From a virus, in IMG/VR virus record IMGVR_UViG_3300026455_000405, positions 1-49,754 of that record: a DNA stretch of 49,754 bases; one strand, written 5' to 3'. The first letter of the stretch is position 1; each line of letters starts with the position of its first letter. The notes under the pieces were generated by a model. That model was not told the DNA's origin. It searched no databases and saw only the letters and a program-made list of their open reading frames with translations. This document shows positions 24,217 through 31,448 of the stretch, piece by piece. A program made the position numbers and the translations under genes.

Positions 24217-25680
24217 CTAGTTAAACACAGGTAAACCATATTTTTGACTCCAACGCTCAGAATCTTCTATGTCGTTTACCATAGGCTCTCCCTTGATATT
24301 AAGACTGGTGTTTAACAGCATTGGACAGCCTGTACGTGCATACCATATCTCTAAGAGTCGTCTAAATGGAGATCCGTCTTTTTCAACTGTCTGTACACGA
24401 GAAGTCCCGTCAACGTGAACGATAGCAGGATAAAGCTCAGGATTCCTGCACTTAGCGACCATTTGCATATAAGGACTGCGGCCACCAGGGATATCAAAAT
24501 AATCATTAGATAACTCAGCCAAAACTGCAGGGGCAAAGGGTCTAAATTTTTGTCTTCGTTTAATATCATTTACTCTTTCCTTTATATCATTACCTCTGGG
24601 ATCTGCAATAAGACTTCTATTGCCTAGTGCTCTAGGTCCAAACTCTGCACGACCCCTAGCTAGTCCACAAATCTTATGTTCTATAAGATAATCGACGATA
24701 TGTTCTTCAGTAGTGTGATATCCCATATCGTAGCCCAAGAATGGTTCATCCCAATAGGTACCAAACCGCCAAACAGGATGATGTGCCAATACTGCGCCGA
24801 TAGCTGATCCACTGTCGCCAGGACTAGGATAGATCCATAGTTTATCAAAATATCGATATACTAATCTATTGGCCACACAGTTTAAGGCACAGCCGCCCAT
24901 GAGAACGAGATTTTCACAATCTACTAACTCTCTTGCTTTCTTTAGCGCAGTCATGAATAATGTTTCATATACTTTCTGCGTGGCAGAAGCTATATCAAAG
25001 TTAGCGTCTTCTAAGAGTTCAGGAGCCCAAGTCTTACAGCCTCTATGCAGATTATCTTTAAACTCAAAACGATCAGCATTCCTAATAAAGTCATCGTATA
25101 CTTTGTTAGTCAGGCTATCATCGCCATACGCTGACATGCCCATTAGGATATATTCTTCTTCATTGGGCTTTAGTCCCACACGTTGCGTCATAGCACTGTA
25201 CCATAGGCCTATAGAGTTAGGATATCTTTGGCTGTATACCTTCTTAAGTTCTAATCCGTCAGCTTTCCATATCGTTAGTGTTTCAAACTCACCGATAGCA
25301 TCAATCACGAGAACACAAGCGCGATCAAATGGACTAGTAAAATAACCAGCAGCGGCGTGACTACGATGATGATCAGTGTAACGAATAGGTGCATTGATAT
25401 TATATGTACTAAGGTACCTCTTGATATTATTTTCTTTTATATTTTCAATCTGTCCTGCAAATAGCTGTCGTATACTTTTCTTTAGCGGGTTCTCATACCA
25501 ATAGATGCGTCCTGGTTTACCCCATCGTTGTTCTGCGTATGCGATCATAGAATAATCCAGATGCGGATCATTCTTGACACCACTAAATCTTTCGCTTTGG
25601 CTAGCGAATGCTAGTTTCTCGTCACAGAATACTGCTAGAGCAGCATCATGACTGTTTGCTGAAATACCCCAAGTAATCAT
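24217..25680 (-). CDS. Carbamoyltransferase, NodU/CmcH family
   Basis: 487 residues. N-terminal Kae1/TsaD-like domain: WGISANSHDAALAVF at the start, DHHRSHAAAGYFTSPF (~103-118, metal-binding histidines), GGCALNCVANR (~261-271). C-terminal YrdC-like carbamoyl domain: RAEFGPRALGNRSLIADPR (~344-362), FRPFAPAVL, LLNTSLNIKGEPMV (~460-473). The family transfers carbamoyl groups from carbamoyl phosphate via a carbamoyl-adenylate to a sugar or nucleoside hydroxyl. Phage copies exist; the acceptor could be a surface glycan or a modified DNA base. It sits between primase and helicase, with ATGA overlap to the 34-residue peptide gene. All key motifs are intact. Confidence 0.92.
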   Translation of the reverse strand: MITWGISANSHDAALAVFCDEKLAFASQSERFSGVKNDPHLDYSMIAYAEQRWGKPGRIYWYENPLKKSIRQLFAGQIENIKENNIKRYLSTYNINAPIRYTDHHRSHAAAGYFTSPFDRACVLVIDAIGEFETLTIWKADGLELKKVYSQRYPNSIGLWYSAMTQRVGLKPNEEEYILMGMSAYGDDSLTNKVYDDFIRNADRFEFKDNLHRGCKTWAPELLEDANFDIASATQKVYETLFMTALKKARELVDCENLVLMGGCALNCVANRLVYRYFDKLWIYPSPGDSGSAIGAVLAHHPVWRFGTYWDEPFLGYDMGYHTTEEHIVDYLIEHKICGLARGRAEFGPRALGNRSLIADPRGNDIKERVNDIKRRQKFRPFAPAVLAELSNDYFDIPGGRSPYMQMVAKCRNPELYPAIVHVDGTSRVQTVEKDGSPFRRLLEIWYARTGCPMLLNTSLNIKGEPMVNDIEDSERWSQKYGLPVFN

Positions 25681-25781
25681 TTGTAAATGAACGGATCCTT
25701 ATCTTTTAGTCTGGCTACTTTCTTTCTAAAAGCTCTCAGTTCTCTCCATTCACGAAACCACTTTAACCATTTTTTAATCAT
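25677..25781 (-). CDS. 34-residue basic peptide
   Basis: MIKKWLKWFREWRELRAFRKKVARLKDKDPFIYK: a strongly basic amphipathic helix rich in W, R and K. It starts immediately after the primase stop (TAAATG) and its stop overlaps the carbamoyltransferase start (ATGA). This perfect packing supports translation. Similar tiny proteins ending in DPFIYK occur, as I recall, in other T4-like phages. A nucleic-acid or membrane-surface binder is plausible. Confidence 0.65.
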   Translation of the reverse strand: MIKKWLKWFREWRELRAFRKKVARLKDKDPFIYK

Positions 25782-26786
25782 TTATTTCTCTAGATTGTTT
25801 TTAAATTTATTCATAGCCATCGTTATTTTTATCTTGCCTTTTTGAGCTGTTTTGATAGCGTCAACTATGACAAATAGTTTTCCATATTTAAGCACAGCAT
25901 CTGCAGGATCTTTGACATCAATATCCCAGTTAGGAAACGCCACAGACCAATCATAATCTATGGCTTTCTTTATTAGATTTAGCCCTGCTTCATCTTGATC
26001 CGGAATAACGATAACTTCTGCACCCAGGCTGTTTATGATACGTGCCTGCTGATCTGCTATATCATTGGTTAGCAAAGCTACACCTCCTACTGATATAGCA
26101 TCAAACGGGCCTTCACATACAAAGAGATATTTTTGATCCTCTTCTTGAGAATCGATATTAAAGACAAAATGTGGATGTTGATCAGAAAGATACTTTGGTT
26201 TTCCTTCAGTGACCTTACGTGCTGTGTTACCAACAACGACACCATTATAAAAGAATGGAATGATCACACGATTCTCATACCCTGCTTCAGGACTCCAATG
26301 ATACAAAGGATCAGTTGGATCTAGTCCTCTATTAGTTAGATATTCTACAACTTCTGCTATCTTAATGCCGTACTCTTCAGGCAAACAAGGATGTTCAGCC
26401 CACTCTGTTAGTGGAGCACTTCCTTCGGGTAGTTTTTTAGGAGTGAAGCTAACTGCTTCTTTGACTTCGTGTACATAGTCTGGCGCTTCTGTTTTTAATG
26501 CTTCAAAGACTAACGTCTTGATATCATCTTCAGTGGCACCGAGCCAACGACATAGAGCTTTTAGTTTTTCTGATATTGGGCGACCCGGTTGCCAACTTGC
26601 ACTAAACTTGCAGTTGAAACAGTTGAATACTATTCCTTGGTCAAACCTTACTCCACCACGTTTTCGAGTATCTGGACTATGGCCACGATGACCGCAACAT
26701 GGGGCATTGAAACTAGTCCACCCAGAGGGAGTTGCCTTAGCACGGGGTGGGAGTAGTTTACGGAATGTATCTATTACCAGAGTCAT
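25782..26786 (-). CDS. 61: DNA primase, T4 gp61 family
   Basis: 334 residues, close to T4 gp61 (342). N-terminal zinc-binding module with C30, C31/H33 and C56..C59 (NAPCCGHRGH...FNCFNCKF). TOPRIM core: CEGPFDAISVGG at 224-235 with the catalytic glutamate E225, and VIPDQDEAG at ~260-268 with D263/D265. It synthesises RNA primers with the gp41 helicase, whose gene is in the same cluster. A sigma70 promoter inside the preceding gene's end predicts a transcript starting at the ATG. Confidence 0.9.
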   Translation of the reverse strand: MTLVIDTFRKLLPPRAKATPSGWTSFNAPCCGHRGHSPDTRKRGGVRFDQGIVFNCFNCKFSASWQPGRPISEKLKALCRWLGATEDDIKTLVFEALKTEAPDYVHEVKEAVSFTPKKLPEGSAPLTEWAEHPCLPEEYGIKIAEVVEYLTNRGLDPTDPLYHWSPEAGYENRVIIPFFYNGVVVGNTARKVTEGKPKYLSDQHPHFVFNIDSQEEDQKYLFVCEGPFDAISVGGVALLTNDIADQQARIINSLGAEVIVIPDQDEAGLNLIKKAIDYDWSVAFPNWDIDVKDPADAVLKYGKLFVIVDAIKTAQKGKIKITMAMNKFKNNLEK

Positions 26787-26791
26787 ACTTT

Positions 26792-26820
26792 ATTGTATTA
26801 TCTGTATAATAGTTTGTCAA
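26792..26820 (-). promoter_or_regulatory. Sigma70 promoter predicted to give a leaderless mRNA
   Basis: TTGACA 26820-26815, 17-bp spacer, TACAAT 26797-26792; the primase ATG at 26786 begins six bases after the -10 box. The -35 is within the coding end of the virion protein gene. Confidence 0.78.
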
Positions 26821-27907
26821 TACGTCCGCCTGTAGTTGGTAACATTGCTGGTGTTACAAAGTAAGTTCGATATCCAATCGGAGAAACGCCAGTCCAATTT
26901 ACTTGAGCGATTCCGCCAATACCGGTGGTCGATGTTACCGTTAAGAAAAGATCATTGGTAGGAGATGTGCCGCCTAAAGAACGACCGTTAATAACGATTT
27001 GATCTCCAGTAGAATAACCTTGGCCTCCGTTATCGATGTCTACGATATAGTTTCCAAGAGTTGTTTGTTGCACGGTAAATGATGCATAGAAACCTTTGTT
27101 TGATCCAAAATATAATCTTAACCAAACCCACTTTCCTGTAACATTTTTATAAACTAGTGGTGTGTTTAGTATTTCAAAGTTATTGCCGCCAGGGCTAATA
27201 GAACTATCTGGAATATTAACCCATGATGATTCTCCCGGAACTGCACTCTCGTCTAGGCTTCCTTGTATCAATACTTTACCGCTGTAGTTTGTTGAGTAGA
27301 TTGCTAGGGTATGTAGACTCTGCGGAGTCTCTAGATAATGTCGTGTGTCGATTATACTGCTGACACTATATGCAGGATTATCATATCCAGTGACCCATGG
27401 ATTGATATAGTTAAACTTTGTTATCTCGAGACTGTCATGTATTTCACCAGCAACATCATTTGATATTTCTAAAGTTCCGCTGGCACCATACTGTGCATCA
27501 GTGTACAATGGTGTTCTACTGCTAACTCTGTAGCCGTCGCCTTCTACTTGTCTTATTTCTTGAATGACACTGTAGTTGTACATTCCTGGGTCTAGTGTGG
27601 CTAGATCGCTTTCACCTAAGGTGACATATACCTTGCCTGAACTGTTTGCTACAGTCATGCAGTCTTTCTGGACCACTAAATCTCTGGTCTCTCTTCCTAC
27701 GATGTTAAATACCAAAACAGATCCAGTAATATCGGCGGCTTTTTCGTCGCTGTTACGGACCTGCAGATCGATGCGATTGTCGACACCTCGATATACTTTT
27801 AGGTTGCGGTTGTACACTCTACGATACCTCTCTGTTTTCCAGGAAGCTAACGCATTGGTAAAAACATCTATTTTATTTGGATATAAATAAACTGGGTTAA
27901 GTTGCAT
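26798..27907 (-). CDS. Virion structural protein (T4-like marine phage type)
   Basis: 369 residues. N-terminal MQLNPVYLYPNKIDVFTNALASWKTERYRRVYNRNLKVYRGVDNRIDLQVRNSDEKA is a sequence type I recognise from conserved structural proteins of T4-like cyanophages and marine myoviruses. The central part (LVFNIVGRETRDLVVQKDC..., then SSIIDTRHYLETPQSLHTLAIYSTNYSGKVLIQGSLDE) is beta-rich, like baseplate or fibre-anchor (BppU-like) domains, and the C-terminus is a glycine/threonine-rich beta domain. Probably located in the baseplate or tail. ATAAATA at 27934-27928 with ribosome binding site AAAGG looks like a late promoter with a short leader. Confidence 0.7.
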   Translation of the reverse strand: MQLNPVYLYPNKIDVFTNALASWKTERYRRVYNRNLKVYRGVDNRIDLQVRNSDEKAADITGSVLVFNIVGRETRDLVVQKDCMTVANSSGKVYVTLGESDLATLDPGMYNYSVIQEIRQVEGDGYRVSSRTPLYTDAQYGASGTLEISNDVAGEIHDSLEITKFNYINPWVTGYDNPAYSVSSIIDTRHYLETPQSLHTLAIYSTNYSGKVLIQGSLDESAVPGESSWVNIPDSSISPGGNNFEILNTPLVYKNVTGKWVWLRLYFGSNKGFYASFTVQQTTLGNYIVDIDNGGQGYSTGDQIVINGRSLGGTSPTNDLFLTVTSTTGIGGIAQVNWTGVSPIGYRTYFVTPAMLPTTGGRIDKLLYR

Positions 27908-27927
27908 ACATTAGCGGACCTTTATAG

Positions 27928-27933
27928 TATTTA
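27928..27933 (-). promoter_or_regulatory. TAAATA late-type box with short leader (virion protein)
   Basis: GATAAATA; predicted start near 27922, ribosome binding site AAAGG, ATG 27907. Confidence 0.65.
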
Positions 27934-27936
27934 TCG

Positions 27937-28308
27937 ATGAGAATAACAGAAAACTTACAAGAAAACTTTCCATTCATAAGTATCCTAACCCACGTAAATC
28001 AGGAATACGTGGGGATAATAATCAATCAGGATGCTCAAGTTACCAGCATCTACGATTATTCATCTATTCGCACAGAAGCTGAAAAAGCCAAGTTCTTAGA
28101 GCTAGGAGAAGCTTGGTGGTGGGAGTCTAATAGACAAATACCTATCAATATTTTCCTAAACAAAGAAATAATACAGTTTAGGTACGTTATTAGGAACTTT
28201 GCTACCAAAGATGTAAAGGTAGTACTAGGGCCATGTACTAGCCTTAATGATATAATCGTTAAACGTATTAAACGTAAATCGATTACTTTGGTGCGAAAAG
28301 CACCTTAA
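27937..28308 (+). CDS. Conserved T4-like marine phage protein
   Basis: 123 residues on the opposite strand to its neighbours. MRITENLQENFPFISILTHVNQEYVGIIINQDAQVTSIYDYSSI...FLELGEAWWWESNRQIPINIFLNKEI: the GI..N.D....S.Y.Y and LGE.WWWESNR.IPINIFL blocks are ones I recognise from conserved cyanophage-type proteins of unknown function. The basic C-terminus (KRIKRKSITLVRKAP) suggests nucleic-acid contact. It is divergent from the virion protein gene (29-bp gap) and overlaps the DnaE-like gene by 4 bp tail to tail. Confidence 0.75.
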   Translation: MRITENLQENFPFISILTHVNQEYVGIIINQDAQVTSIYDYSSIRTEAEKAKFLELGEAWWWESNRQIPINIFLNKEIIQFRYVIRNFATKDVKVVLGPCTSLNDIIVKRIKRKSITLVRKAP

Positions 28309-28883
28309 CTATATCCATAACTGATCTGCTCGCAGATTAGATTCATCTGTACTGCTACAGCAGTGGCATACGCTACAGCGTGGCTCTTCTTGAAATAGTA
28401 GTCACCGTTCGTCGGCTTCTTCCATATCTCCGCACCAATCTCGCTCCAGGTCTTCCCTTGTAGGTGCCGTTTGCCCGGGCGTATCAAAGACAAGCACATT
28501 GCCAACTCTTCGATACTTCGGGGTTTCATCTGTTTCATCAATGAACTGTGCCCATTTACGTGAAACAGTAAGTCCGTGAATTCTTCTTGTTCCAGTAGAT
28601 CCCATAGTGGTTCAGTCTCCATCAGTTTCTTGAGATGCTCTTCATCTCGGATGCCTTTGTAGATACTTACATTTAAAAAATCTATTTTAAAATAACCACG
28701 TTCCTCTGCTTCTTCATACGGTACTGCACACATACCGTTTTCTGCATTCATAGGTACTTCGTGAAAGTATACTCCTGTATTATGTTTTACAAGAGAACCA
28801 TCTTCGATTCGACTAGCACGTATATGTTTGAACAACTTTAGTGCTTGGTCTCTATCAACGAAATCTATGTCAATGTCCGGCAT
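28305..28883 (-). CDS. DnaE-like (DNA polymerase III alpha) fragment protein
   Basis: 192 residues. It starts MPDIDIDFVDRDQALKLFKHI, the PDIDIDF motif that in bacterial DnaE/PolC palm domains carries two catalytic aspartates. Next come LVKHNTGVYFH and EERGYFKIDFLNVSIYKGI (compare DnaE G..KiDfLgl..L), RSIEELAMCLSLIRPGK and YYFKKSHAVAYATAVAVQMN (compare DnaE FnKSHAaAYA). PHP, tau-binding and OB domains are missing. Proteins of this kind exist in T4-like marine phages. Whether it polymerises, binds DNA or imitates the host polymerase is unknown. It overlaps the upstream gene by 19 bp. Confidence 0.75.
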   Translation of the reverse strand: MPDIDIDFVDRDQALKLFKHIRASRIEDGSLVKHNTGVYFHEVPMNAENGMCAVPYEEAEERGYFKIDFLNVSIYKGIRDEEHLKKLMETEPLWDLLEQEEFTDLLFHVNGHSSLMKQMKPRSIEELAMCLSLIRPGKRHLQGKTWSEIGAEIWKKPTNGDYYFKKSHAVAYATAVAVQMNLICEQISYGYS

Positions 28884-29056
28884 GTATTAACTTTTTTCCA
28901 ACTTTGATTTCCATCAGTAATGTATCCAGTATAACGCTCTCCAGTCTCTAAGTCAACCAATAACCATTTTTCTGGACATTTCGTTTTAACGGTAAGGATT
29001 TTTGGTTCCTCAAGTTCTTGAACTTCAGAACCATCTTGTAACTTTCTGGTTTTCAT
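28865..29056 (-). CDS. Small conserved phage protein
   Basis: 63 residues, MKTRKLQDGSEVQELEEPKILTVKTKCPEKWLLVDLETGERYTGYITDGNQSWKKV. The KCPEKWLLVDLETGE.Y.GY block is one I recall from small conserved proteins next to the DnaE-like gene in marine phages; all-beta in outline. Overlaps by one base with the upstream gene (TAATG-type) and by 19 bp with the DnaE-like gene. Function unknown, possibly a partner of that protein. Confidence 0.7.
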   Translation of the reverse strand: MKTRKLQDGSEVQELEEPKILTVKTKCPEKWLLVDLETGERYTGYITDGNQSWKKVNTCRTLT

Positions 29057-29280
29057 TACTGCAATCTCGTCGTTTCGAATAATAGTAGAGGTAACGTGTC
29101 AGCTAAAAACTGTGCATACTCTTCAGCATCTTCTTCGTCTTCGAAGCCACTAAACTTAACATATACATCAGGTGATTCATTGCCAACGACTACTTCGATG
29201 TCTAGATCGTCTCTGGAAATAAACTCTTCGTTATCAGCCAGTTCTTCTTCTACTACTTCTTCTTTAGGTCTTTTAGGCAT
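29056..29280 (-). CDS. Small acidic conserved phage protein
   Basis: 74 residues, very acidic N-terminus (PKEEVVEEELADNEEFISRDDLDIEVVV) and a C-terminal domain SPDVYVKFSGFEDEEDAEEYAQFLADTLPLLLFETTRLQ. The VYVKFSGF...A..YA..L...LPLLLFE pattern recurs in T4-like marine phages. Its first base is shared with the previous stop. Possibly a protein-interaction module for the replication genes around it; function unknown. Confidence 0.7.
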   Translation of the reverse strand: MPKRPKEEVVEEELADNEEFISRDDLDIEVVVGNESPDVYVKFSGFEDEEDAEEYAQFLADTLPLLLFETTRLQ

Positions 29281-29963
29281 TATAAAATTTTCGCTTCTTT
29301 AACAACGTCTTTGATGAGTTCGATATCAGCAGGCAGTGCTTTAAACCTTCGAATCCAGAACTGTGGATCTATAATCGGGCCTATTATTTCTAACTGCTCA
29401 TCGTTCATCCTAGACAACATCTCTTTCCCCGATTTGGTATTTAACACTAACCAAGGACTTACCAATCCTTCTCGGATATCGTGTGTGGCTCTGTTTAGAT
29501 TGACGTATTGAAAATAATGCTCCCACGGTGCATTGTTAGCATCACCCCAATCCATCATAGTTTTAATAGATCGCTGTATAGCACCGTCTGCAGGCTCTTT
29601 TTTTACTAGTTCGCTAAGGTATTGTTCATAGAGTTCGTCTCGACACCAGTGATCTAGTTTCACTCCACTCTTTACAACAAAATCAATAAACTGTTCAGGA
29701 TATATAGGCGAGGTATTGATCAGAAAGCTGCCAAACTTAACGAATGCCGTGTAATAAGGACTGGCTTCAAACTCATCAAATGTCTTAGGAGTTTTATTCT
29801 TTTGTGCGACTTCATAGAACTTTTGAAACGTGAGAAGACCTGCTTGTACATGCCGTTCATTACGGCTGATGTATCTACGCTTCTGCTCACAAAGGTGAAC
29901 TACTAAAGTTTTTTCTTTAGCGAATAACTTACCGCAGTGTTCACACTTATAGTTTAAGTCCAT
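29280..29963 (-). CDS. C2H2-type zinc-finger phage protein
   Basis: 227 residues from ATG 29963 (a longer frame enters the upstream gene). YKCEHCGKLFAKEKTLVVHLCEQKRR (~5-30) has the spacing C-x2-C-x12-H-x1-C, a zinc finger ended by H and C. The remainder (FQKFYEVAQKNKTPKTFDEFEASPYYTAFVKFGSFLI..., LDHWCRDELYEQYL...) is helical and matches, from memory, a conserved protein of T4-like cyanophages that begins with such a finger. It probably binds DNA or a replication protein. Embedded in the replication operon, overlapping its neighbours. Confidence 0.72.
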   Translation of the reverse strand: MDLNYKCEHCGKLFAKEKTLVVHLCEQKRRYISRNERHVQAGLLTFQKFYEVAQKNKTPKTFDEFEASPYYTAFVKFGSFLINTSPIYPEQFIDFVVKSGVKLDHWCRDELYEQYLSELVKKEPADGAIQRSIKTMMDWGDANNAPWEHYFQYVNLNRATHDIREGLVSPWLVLNTKSGKEMLSRMNDEQLEIIGPIIDPQFWIRRFKALPADIELIKDVVKEAKIL

Positions 29964-30426
29964 TGATTTCTTTTTTATCCCAACCAAGTGTCTCACAGTA
30001 TTCCTTTATCTCTTTATCTGTAGTGATAGCGGCCAATGCAGAAATATCATCAAGTTTCATATTGGGAAACAGTTCCGATAAAACTTCTTCTTTGCGATTC
30101 TTAACTTTCTTTAAAGGAATCCATTCGTGAAAATGTGCTTTCTTAGATTCATGACTACATGCCACTAGAGTAAGCCATTGTAGCTTTGGGTGTGCGCTGA
30201 TCTCATTCCAGTTCTTGTTGTAGTATTCATTAACTGTTAGGAGATAATGCTCTTGTAGTTCAGAGTTGCTGGTTTTAACACTGCTGATATATCTATTAAG
30301 ATTGAAGAGGTCGCCTTTGATTTCTTTGCGACCTTCATCAGTGGCGGCATCCCAAAGCTCTTTGATACCCATATCAACAGCAGGTATCATATCTTTGAAT
30401 AGGTCTACGTGTTTATTCTTGCCCAT
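29947..30426 (-). CDS. Possible clamp-loader small subunit (gp62-like) or replication-operon protein
   Basis: 159 residues, MGKNKHVDLFKDMIPAVDMGIKELWDAATDEGRK..., FNLNRYISSV (~46-55), VNEYYNKNWNEISAHPKLQWLTLVACS (~69-95), HEWIPLKKVKNRKEEVLSELFPNMKLDDISALAAITTDKEIKEYCETLGW. The order FKD.IP..., ..NRY.S.., HP.L...L, F.EW...., L......K..D...L is how gp62-type clamp-loader subunits of marine T4-like phages read, and its place in the replication cluster fits. Similarity to T4 gp62 itself is too weak to be sure, and gp44/gp45 are not in the window. Confidence 0.5.
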   Translation of the reverse strand: MGKNKHVDLFKDMIPAVDMGIKELWDAATDEGRKEIKGDLFNLNRYISSVKTSNSELQEHYLLTVNEYYNKNWNEISAHPKLQWLTLVACSHESKKAHFHEWIPLKKVKNRKEEVLSELFPNMKLDDISALAAITTDKEIKEYCETLGWDKKEINGLKL

Positions 30427-30697
30427 CTTTCTTACTCAGCTCATATATTATTTTAGCACGATCTAATGCGTCTTGCAAGTTTTTGTTGGTTTTTGCCGCC
30501 AATCGTATCTCGTGCCACAGTTGATTTTCTAATACAGTTTCTCTCGCGGTACCTCGAACTCTTGCAGGATTATCTTCAAGTTGCCAGTCATAACCTATCA
30601 CGATGCGACTGCTAGGATCAGACCCCATCTCTCTGGCATAGACCGTACCACCTTGTCTTTCGTAGATATAAGTTGCGCCCGGTTTTAACGATCCCAT
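30413..30697 (-). CDS. Conserved small phage protein (MGSLKPGATYIYER type)
   Basis: 94 residues. MGSLKPGATYIYERQGGTVYAREMGSDPSSRIVIGYDWQ is a start I recognise from a conserved hypothetical protein of T4-like marine phages. The C-terminal half (ETVLENQLWHEIRLAAKTNKNLQDALDRAKIIYELSK) is helical and common to the same group. Overlaps neighbours on both sides by about 13 bp, so it is fully integrated in the operon. Function unknown. Confidence 0.75.
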   Translation of the reverse strand: MGSLKPGATYIYERQGGTVYAREMGSDPSSRIVIGYDWQLEDNPARVRGTARETVLENQLWHEIRLAAKTNKNLQDALDRAKIIYELSKKDGQE

Positions 30698-30945
30698 CTC
30701 AGTTCTCCTTTAAGAGCTTTGGTCATAAAAGTTTCCTTGGAATAGCAACGAAACTCTACTACCGCTTCAGTCGGTCCTGGGTATAGGGCCACGCCATGGT
30801 ATGCAGGCACGAACCATAGAATTTTTTTCGTGATATGACATTTCTTTGGAAGCCAACAAAACTCTTTTTTCCATGCAGCAGTACGTTCGAACCCATCGTA
30901 GTTTTCACCCCAATATCTCCTACTTGTATCTGTGCCTGGTATCAT
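30685..30945 (-). CDS. Small hypothetical protein
   Basis: 86 residues, MIPGTDTSRRYWGENYDGFERTAAWKKEFCWLPKKCHITKKILWFVPAYHGVALYPGPTEAVVEFRCYSKETFM. Compact, aromatic, with C30, C36 and C67 not in a standard metal pattern. The ATG overlaps the upstream stop (ATGA at 30945-30942). No family recognised. Confidence 0.7.
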   Translation of the reverse strand: MIPGTDTSRRYWGENYDGFERTAAWKKEFCWLPKKCHITKKILWFVPAYHGVALYPGPTEAVVEFRCYSKETFMTKALKGELRWDR

Positions 30946-31448
30946 AGTATTTTTTCCAACTGCAATACTTCACTCTGTCTGCTAACTTCTTTGACAAAAT
31001 ATGCACATGGAGGATTTTCTCCATCATGCAATGGTACTGTTAGCAGTTGTCCGTTTTTCATCTTTGGAAAATACCATTTAACATCTTGAAAAATATTTAC
31101 TATCTCAATCGGATAAAACTCTGCCTTAAAACCTTTTATAGGATTGAAGATCAATGCATCAAACCCTCTTTCGTTGATGCTAGTTAGTGGAAGGACTTCT
31201 GGATCTAAGCCGCATTCCTTGTCACCAACTACCATGCACCAATCTAAAGGCATCTGTACTTCATATCCGCCTATGTTTAGTAATATAGCAGGACTATTAA
31301 AAGATTCAAGAAAAATCAGCGGCATAAAAAAGAAATCCGGTTCGTTGGGATTACTGTTATCTAGCACACTGAATCTAGTATCTTCATCTACTTCGTCTGG
31401 TAGTTCATTCAAATCGAATGATGTGTTGTTTAATGTTAATATTCTCAT
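30942..31448 (-). CDS. Conserved protein downstream of uvsW
   Basis: 168 residues. LIFLESFNSPAILLNIGGYEVQMPLDWCMVVGDKECGLDPEVLPLTSINERGFDALIFNP, then DVKWYFPKMKNGQLLTVPLHDGENPPCAYFVKEVSRQSEVL, is a sequence pattern I recall as conserved directly after uvsW in T4-like cyanophages. It looks all-beta. Start overlaps the uvsW stop (ATGA). Function unknown; the fixed neighbourhood suggests a role with UvsW or late gene control. Confidence 0.75.
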   Translation of the reverse strand: MRILTLNNTSFDLNELPDEVDEDTRFSVLDNSNPNEPDFFFMPLIFLESFNSPAILLNIGGYEVQMPLDWCMVVGDKECGLDPEVLPLTSINERGFDALIFNPIKGFKAEFYPIEIVNIFQDVKWYFPKMKNGQLLTVPLHDGENPPCAYFVKEVSRQSEVLQLEKIL

